From NCBI RefSeq assembly GCF_027887165.1, contig NC_077232.1, positions 81,761,399-81,825,398 of the forward strand: a DNA stretch of 64,000 nucleotides, read 5' to 3'. Shown here in pieces: positions 58,565 through 64,000 of the stretch. This DNA comes from Monodelphis domestica (taxonomy: Eukaryota; Chordata; Mammalia; Didelphimorphia; Didelphidae). Positions within the stretch are counted from its first letter, which is position 1. Each line of letters begins with the position of its first letter. A program made the position numbers and the translations under genes. The notes under the pieces are model-generated. The model did no database searches, was not told the DNA's origin, and saw only the letters and a list, made by a program, of their open reading frames with translations.

Positions 58565-59775
58565 ACAAGCTATTTACAGGATAGTATATAAAGCTATGGT
58601 AAATCTGGACAGCATACTAAAAAGCACCTTGCCTACAAAGGTCCACTTAGTCAAAGCTATGGTTTTTCCAGTAGTAAGAAATGGCTGGGGAGTTGATTAT
58701 AAGGAAAGCTGAGTGCCTCAAAATCAGCACTTTTTGAATTGTGGTGCTGGGAGAAGATTTCTGAGAGTTCCTTAGATAGCAAAGAGATCAAATCAGTTAA
58801 TACTTAAATTAATTAGTTCAGACTATTCTTTAGAAGGCCTAATAACAAAGATGAATCTCTAATCTATTGGCTACATAATGAGAAAACAAGACTCATTGGA
58901 AAAGATTCTTATGTTGGGAAAGATTGAAGGTAAAAGGAGGTGAGGATGGGAGAGAATGAGGTGAAGAGATAGCTCATAGAAGCAATAAACATGAGCTTGA
59001 ATAGGCTTTGAGAGATCATGGAGGGTATGTAAGGGTTAAAAATAATGGTTGGACTAAATGTAAGAGAATGTGGTCATTGAAATGAGTATATCTCAAGTCA
59101 AATGACTTTTTAGCAGCTTTATTTATAAAATAGAGAGAAATAGTAGAGAAATGAGAAAGAGGATAGAGAAGGTATCTATTCTATCACCCTAGATAATTAT
59201 TCCAGTTGGTTTGAACCAGTCAGGGCTTATTAACCCTCCACCAGAGAGCCCTTTAGCCAGAGGACCTCGTGGTGAATAACCACGCAGCCTCCTTAGGCAA
59301 TTAGTCTCTCCAGAAGCCAGGAAAGGAGTCAGTCTTTTCATTCATCCATGTGGTAGTCCAGAGGGAATATCCAAAAGCAGTCTTAACAGAAGCAGTCCAA
59401 GCCAAAGTCCTCAGCCAGAGCTCCACCAGGGCAAGTTTGAAGGAGAAAGTACCTTTGGACAGGAAGTTCAGGGTTTTTATAGTGCTTTTTCCGCATAACT
59501 TCCTGTCCCTTCCTCCACTTTATGGGGACCAATTGCCATCCATAACTTTGCTTAGGACTACCCAGGCGGAAGTCAATCATTTCTGAGTTGTCACCCACTT
59601 AAGTATGTGGGTTGTGGATTTACCCCACTTAGGCATTAATTACATAGGGTGTATAGCTTTCTGGTGATTAAATTTAGGTAAGGGGAGAGTTCATCCCATC
59701 TTCACAGGTAGAAGGGACTGGTGCATATTGTTGGTTGGGTTGTTGACACGACTCAAGACTGAACAACAGCAACAA
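58565..59775 (+). mobile_element. RTE (BovB-like) LINE 3' end split by an LTR
   Basis: 58565-59027 reads as the RTE ORF end ('GGACAGCATACTAAAAAGCA', 'CTTGCCTACAAAGGTCCACT', 'AGTCAAAGCTATGGTTTTTC', 'CAAAATCAGCACTTTTTGAA'). 59711-59775 is the tail ('GTTGACACGACTCAAGACTG', 'AACAACAGCAACAAC'). The LTR between them duplicated GGTA. Confidence 0.85.
59028..59706 (-). mobile_element. Solo LTR, class I family 1 relative (TSD GGTA)
   Basis: 679 bp, TGTAAGGGTT..CATCTTCACA, flanked by GGTA at 59024-59027 and 59707-59710. It is closest to LTR A (41,940) and to the truncated copy at 59,905. Confidence 0.9.
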
Positions 59776-59814
59776 CAAAATAGACAGGACATATAGATAT
59801 TTTGTGTACAGGTG

Positions 59815-59904
59815 CACTATGATATAAATAGTTTGTTTGTACCTATTTGATTGCTTGTTGTCCTCCCCAATAAGATGAAAGTTCCTTGAAGGCAGAGACT
59901 ATCT
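59815..59904 (+). mobile_element. L2 3' end fragment
   Basis: 'CCCAATAAGATGAAAGTTCC', 'TTGAAGGCAGAGACTATCTT' follow the L2 3' consensus. The next LTR interrupts it. Confidence 0.7.
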
Positions 59905-60482
59905 TGTAAGAATTTAAATTTAGGTTTTATGCTAAATATGAGAATTCTCAAATAATATTGTAGTCGCTGATTTAAAAATATTACAGCTTAAGTCAAAATG
60001 ACTTTTAGCAGCTTTATTTACAAAGAGGTAGAAAGAGTGAAAGTGGAAAAATATAAAGAGATGAATTCTAATAAGCCTACCAGCCCTTCTCCTGAGAAGC
60101 CAGGCTCAGCCCCAGCAGGGATTCAATAGGACTCTGTTTCTATGTGGATTTTCCCAGTAATCCTTAGTCAGAAATCCCAGCAGTGTCTTCAGTCAGGGCT
60201 CTACCAATGCAACCTCCTCCAAAAAAAGGCAGATATCTCCAGAACCAATTTCTCCAAAAGCCAGGAAAGGAAGGCCAGCTATTCTCCCAGTAAGCTTATA
60301 CAGGATCCAGGGAAAGTGTCTCTTCCTTCAGTCTGGCTCACTGGCACAGAATTTCCAAAGACGAAGTCCAGAGAAGTTCAAAGGAGAAGTCCCTTGGGCA
60401 GGAAGTTCAGGACTTTTTATAGCTCTTTTCCCACATCACTTCCTGTCCCTTCTCTACTTTACGGGATCCAATCGTAGTCTTT
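59905..60482 (-). mobile_element. Truncated LTR, class I family 1 relative
   Basis: It starts TGTAAGAATTTAAATTTAGG and parallels 59,028-59,560 ('AAAATGACTTTTAGCAGCTT', 'CTTCCTGTCCCTTCTCTAC'). It stops near 60482 without the usual TTCACA end or a matching target duplication. Confidence 0.75.
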
Positions 60483-60499
60483 AATTTTAATTTATTTTT

Positions 60500-60955
60500 A
60501 ATTTATTATTTTCTTATCCTGTCCCATTTGGCTTTAATGCTTGTGCCAATGTCTCATCTTCCTGACAAACCAGTGAGATTCTTGAGGACAAGGACCTATA
60601 GCTGTCTTCTCAGCTGCAAACTCGGGTATGGCACAAAAACAAGCTCCAATGGTTGAATTTAATTGGGTTGTTCCCAAAAGAGCAGGAGGTTATAGATTGG
60701 AGAGAATTTTTTAACTACACAGGAGGCCTCTCTTGCAGGTTGAGGTGGTATTAGTGGCTAAAGTGCTGATCCTGAGTCAGTTCAAACCCTGGTTTTAACA
60801 CTTAGACTGGGGTCAATTCAACATGTTGGGCCTCAGTTTCTACATATGTAAATGGGACCTCAACACCCATACTAACAATTCCTCATGGGATTGTTACATG
60901 GCCTCGAACTCTCTGTAGATGAGGCCAACTATAGGATAGTTTTGACTTAATCTCT
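60500..60955 (+). mobile_element. L2 fragment followed by a MIR
   Basis: 60500-60660 ('GTGAGATTCTTGAGGACAAG') is L2-like. 60740-60955 ('GTATTAGTGGCTAAAGTGCT', 'CTCAGTTTCTACATATGTAA', 'GGGATTGTTACATGG') is MIR-like. They are the last repeats before the HTT CpG island. Confidence 0.6.
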
Positions 60956-60999
60956 TCCAAGGAATGGGTCAAATGACCTTTGAGGGTCCCTCTCCCCAT

Positions 61000-61409
61000 G
61001 TTATCTCGCATACCCTCTAGCCAGGCAGCAGCCAGCACTACGGTGGGGCTCCGCCCCGGAGTGGGTGGGAGGGGCGTGGGTCTGTCTCTCGTCAGCTATT
61101 GGCAGCCGCAGTTTCTCTCTACTTGTCACTCTCCGCGGCGCCCCCTCTCGTCAGTGTCAGTGCCTCCTCCCAGCTCAACCCCGTGCCGAGGGCCGCTTCC
61201 CGTCGCGGGGATTGCCGGGACAGTTCCAAGATGGCGGCGACGGTCCGCGCCGACCCGGGTCTTTGCCAAGAGTTCCATTCATTTCCCGGCTGCTGATCGG
61301 GGCCGCGGAATCGCGGGAGAGGCCGGGGGCCGCTGGGCAGGGCGCGAAGGGTCACGCCGGGCCCGGGGCTGGCTTCGGGAGCCGCGGGGCCTCCCGCTGA
61401 CAGGCCGCC
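61000..61409 (+). promoter_or_regulatory. HTT: HTT promoter and 5' leader within a CpG island
   Basis: Base composition turns sharply GC- and CpG-rich from about 61030 to 61780. No TATA box is seen. GC boxes lie at 61051-61057 (CCGCCCC) and 61071-61079 (GGGGCGTGG), with an inverted CCAAT (ATTGG) at 61098-61102. AAGATGGCGGC at 61228-61238 fits a YY1 site, a common initiator-linked element in TATA-less promoters. 'TTGCCGGGACAGTTCCAAGA' matches the human leader around its upstream start codon. The transcription start cannot be read from sequence. From human data it should lie some 100-200 bases before the main ATG. Confidence 0.85.
61231..61296 (+). CDS. Upstream ORF in the HTT leader, 21 codons
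   Basis: An ATG in strong context (CAAGATGG) opens a 21-codon frame that ends in TGA at 61294-61296, 113 bases before the HTT start. It begins MAATVRADPG and ends CQEFHSFPGC. The human HTT leader has a 21-codon uORF known to dampen HTT translation, also starting after TCCAAG and ending ..PHSLPRC. Here the length is the same and the His-Ser-x-Pro-x-Cys-stop ending is kept. A regulatory uORF is therefore the best reading, with the peptide largely free to vary. Its effect depends on transcription starting upstream of 61231. Confidence 0.75.
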   Translation: MAATVRADPGLCQEFHSFPGC

Positions 61410-61633
61410 ATGGCCACCCTGGAGAAGCTGATGAAGGCGTTCGAATCCCTCAAGTCTTTCCAGCAGCAGCAGCAGCAGCCTCCGGCGCCGCCGCCGCCGC
61501 CGCCGCCACCGCCGCAACCGCCCCAGGCGCAGCCGCTGCCGCAACCGCAGCAGTCGCCCCAGCAGCCGCCGCCTCCGCCGCCACCGCCGCCGCCGCCTGG
61601 GCCATCCGGGGTGGAGGAGCCGGCGCACCGACC
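61410..61633 (+). CDS. HTT: Huntingtin exon 1 (coding part)
   Basis: Huntingtin is a very large HEAT-repeat scaffold for vesicle transport, autophagy and ciliary and transcription functions. The ATG at 61410 has a perfect Kozak context (GCCGCCATGG). Residues 1-17, [17 protein letters not shown], equal the human N17 amphipathic helix (membrane binding and nuclear export). Residues 18-23 are six Gln, all CAG. Residues 24-63 are proline-rich, with runs of 9 and 11 Pro split by a Gln/Ala/Leu segment, and the exon ends ..[10 protein letters not shown]. The donor is GTGAGT at 61634, after two bases of the last Pro codon, the same phase as human. The short glutamine tract contrasts with about 20 in humans. 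The remaining exons lie beyond the window. Confidence 0.98.
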
Positions 61634-64000
61634 GTGAGTGGCTGGCGCCGGGCAGACTGGCGGGCTGGCGGGCAGGGAGCTCCTGACGTCCCGGTCCCTC
61701 CCGGGACCCCTGCGTGGGCTGCTTTCTGACCCTGAGAAAGGGGGATTAGGGGGGGTGTCGCTGAGCACCTGTCGTCTTGGTCTCGTGGTTACGCGGGATC
61801 CTCAGTATGTCACTAGCCCGGTCTTGAGGAGGGGGATCTGTGTGTGTGTGGGGGTCCTTGCCTTTCAACCCTGTGGGTAAATCATGGCACTCTGACGTCC
61901 TCAACCCCTAGAGGATGTGGGGACCCCTGGGCTAGCTTCTGGTCTTGTCTCTTCCTCCGTCCTGAAGGGACTTCATAGAGACCCGTTCCCTCCCCGACCT
62001 CGAAAGGACATAGGAGCCCAAGTATGTGCTTTGAGGAAGGGGGCACCCCCTCCTCCCCTCCCAGAGGAAGGAAGAGTAAAGCACCCCGTAACTTGTACTT
62101 TTTCTGGACTGAAACTCCCTTAGTCTTCTGGGAGGAGAAATTCTTATGCCCCTTTCAGAGATCCCGGAACCGTTGTTTGGGAAATGGACCTGTTTCTGGT
62201 CCCGTTAATTTCCTAGAAGACTTAAAAGAGAAAGTCCTTCCCGTCTGTGTATTTGTGTATTTCAAGCTAATGGGTCCTCTTCCCCCTCTTCCCTCCCTCC
62301 CCATCTCCCGTCCGCAGAATCTTTCAGCTTCCTGCTTACTGTCCTGTGTCGCTTGCCACTTATCAAAGTTTGAAAGGAAGTTGAAATCTAGAAATTGTCA
62401 CCAGTGAGAAAGGTTTAGTTAGACTCAATTGTTCATTTAAAAAGTTAATGACATGGATCTTAGTGGTGGTGGTGGGCCGAAGGTGTCCTGTAAGAGAGAA
62501 TGAATACATTACAAAGAGAAACCTAGGGTTCTCTTAGGGCTGGAAAATTTTGATTTTTCTAATGTTAAATTCTAGTCTGGGCCAACTTGATGATGATGAA
62601 GGCTCTTAACACCTTACTTTCCATGATGGTTTGTAAGGATTTGACTAGGTTGTACCTACTTATAAAAGTGAAATAAACTTATTCTAGTCTAGGAATTTTA
62701 ATTTTGAATGAATGAGAGACAGTGGTAGTGACTAAGTAGTAAAAATTTCCTGAAAACCATTATTTTTTCTTTTGGAAAAACTATTGTTGGGGCTTAGGGG
62801 AATATGATAGTCTTGAATATATTTTCCCTATGTTATTTGTGTATAATTTGTTTGGACTTGGCAATTATGATAATTCTGAGGTGCAGATGTGTCAGTTTGA
62901 AGGAATGAAAAAGCATTTAAGTGCTTTCTGTGTACCACTGTATTCACTGGGGTTGCAGTAGAAAGTGACAATCTCTGTTCTTAAGAGCTCACATTCTAAG
63001 GGGAAGACCACACATAGAGGAACAAAATAAATAAATGAAACAGAACTTCATAAATGTCATTCTTTTATAGACTATTTGCCTAGCAGTCTGCTATCCTTTT
63101 CTTGAGGAGATTTTATTTAATTGAAACAAATATATAGACCATTATGAAAGCTAAGGACTTGATGGGATGTTTTACCTTGTGTTTTAGTAATGGTTAGGAT
63201 ATGTCAATGAATAATGGCCTAAATATATAGTCCTGTATTTTTCTAGTAATATCAGTGTAAATAATAAGAAAAGAATTCACTGAAAAATAATTACTCAGAA
63301 TTCTTACAGATACTTTGTTGGTTCCAGATTTTCATAGGTGTAAGTTATTTCTCCACCAATACCAGGCTGAACCCCATCATTGCTTCTCCTATAAATTTGT
63401 TCATGTCTTCACACTCCTTAGAGAATCTACCCAACACATTGGGGATTTCTCTGTTTTTTTTTTCAGCGTCTTCAGGATACCAGCAGTCTTGCTATACACC
63501 TAGCCTACCTTTTTGTCCTGGACATTGATCTACCTTTAAACACTAATTACAGTTTAAAAAAAAAGTTTATTTTTATTTTCCACAGACATAAAACATGTCA
63601 TTATACAAAAACCAAAAGAAGTTTGTGAGACTGAACTTCAGTTATGTGCAATTTGCTTTGAAAAACAGTGTATTTAAACTTAATGAGGTTGTAACAAGTC
63701 AACCTGCTTGTCTTCAACCCTTCAGAGCCTTGTTTTCTTATGTGTATTTTTGATGCTCTTTTCTTTTTTGCATCTTTTCTTCACAAAGACCTATGCTTTC
63801 AGATGATTTTGGTAGCTGTGAATAGCTACCTAATTTAGAGAATACCTAGCCAAGTTTAGAGAAGCTGATCATTAATTAGTTGACCATAAACCTTTATTAC
63901 TTTTTTGGGGAAGTAACTAGTAACATCCTCCCCAAATAAAAATCTTAGTCAAGCAAAATAAATCAACACATTGGCACTGTCCAAAATTGTCCCATTATAA
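61634..64000 (+). other. HTT: HTT intron 1 (start)
   Basis: The donor GTGAGT opens the intron, which stays GC-rich to about 61800 and then becomes typical AT-richer intron. I see no further exon to the window end. AATAAA occurs at 62672-62677. 62900-63040 holds an L2 fragment ('AAAAAGCATTTAAGTGCTTT', 'TTAAGAGCTCACATTCTAAG'). The rest is unassigned. Confidence 0.85.

Noticed and set aside
58195-58584. Open frames rich in Ile-Tyr-Leu-Ser and His-Pro-Ser-Ile
   Set aside because: Direct translation of ATCT and CCAT repeats; not a gene.
61119-61628. Arg-rich antisense frame and other long frames across HTT exon 1 (such as 60,980-61,729 on the plus strand)
   Set aside because: Long frames are expected in GC-rich, CpG-island sequence. 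The HTT frame is supported by protein identity, Kozak context and the conserved donor; the others have no support.

Overview
The window looks like marsupial nuclear DNA, most likely opossum-like. It is AT-rich and gene-poor and densely packed with retroelements: an L1 lineage whose 5' end carries the 'AAGATGGCAG..TAGAGG' signature, a tRNA-derived SINE beginning 'GGGGCAGCTAGGTGGCTCAG', MAR1-type SINEs with an RTE (BovB-like) tail, old MIR and L2 copies, and class I ERV LTRs. The one certain host gene is huntingtin (HTT), whose promoter, 5' leader, exon 1 and start of intron 1 fill 61.0-64.0 kb on the + strand. In mammals the gene upstream of HTT in the same orientation is GRK4. A short open frame with poly(A) signals at the left edge (1-764) could be the end of that gene, but the sequence alone does not show it.

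Layout. 1-4.6 kb: possible terminal exon or 3' UTR, then little of note. 4.65-8.47 kb: an L1 with a complete 5' end and 17-bp target duplications but no 3' half. 8.5-20 kb: possible processed pseudogene, L1 tails, SINE, MIR and L2 copies, a solo LTR inside a SINE, a duplicated non-repeat block, and a CT-rich tract. 20.9-31.5 kb: three solo LTRs of one family (two facing each other), an internally deleted L1 and other L1 fragments. 32.0-32.9 kb: a hAT transposon inside an L2. 33.6-40.3 kb: more solo LTRs. 41.7-47.2 kb: a nested stack of at least six elements. 47.7-56.9 kb: a broken class I provirus on the minus strand, with a tandem gag-pro duplication, sitting inside an L1. 57-60.9 kb: microsatellite, an RTE fragment split by an LTR, a further LTR, L2 and MIR. 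61-64 kb: HTT.

Function. HTT has a GC-rich promoter without an obvious TATA box, a 21-codon upstream ORF in the leader, and exon 1 encoding the conserved 17-residue N-terminus, six glutamines from six pure CAG codons, and a long proline-rich tract. Everything upstream reads as intergenic DNA that has collected L1, RTE, SINE, hAT and ERV insertions. Their order can be read from perfect target-site duplications. Repeat families are recognised from memory of consensus sequences, so family names are firmer than subfamily names. Boundaries with a stated target duplication are good to about one base; the others are approximate.
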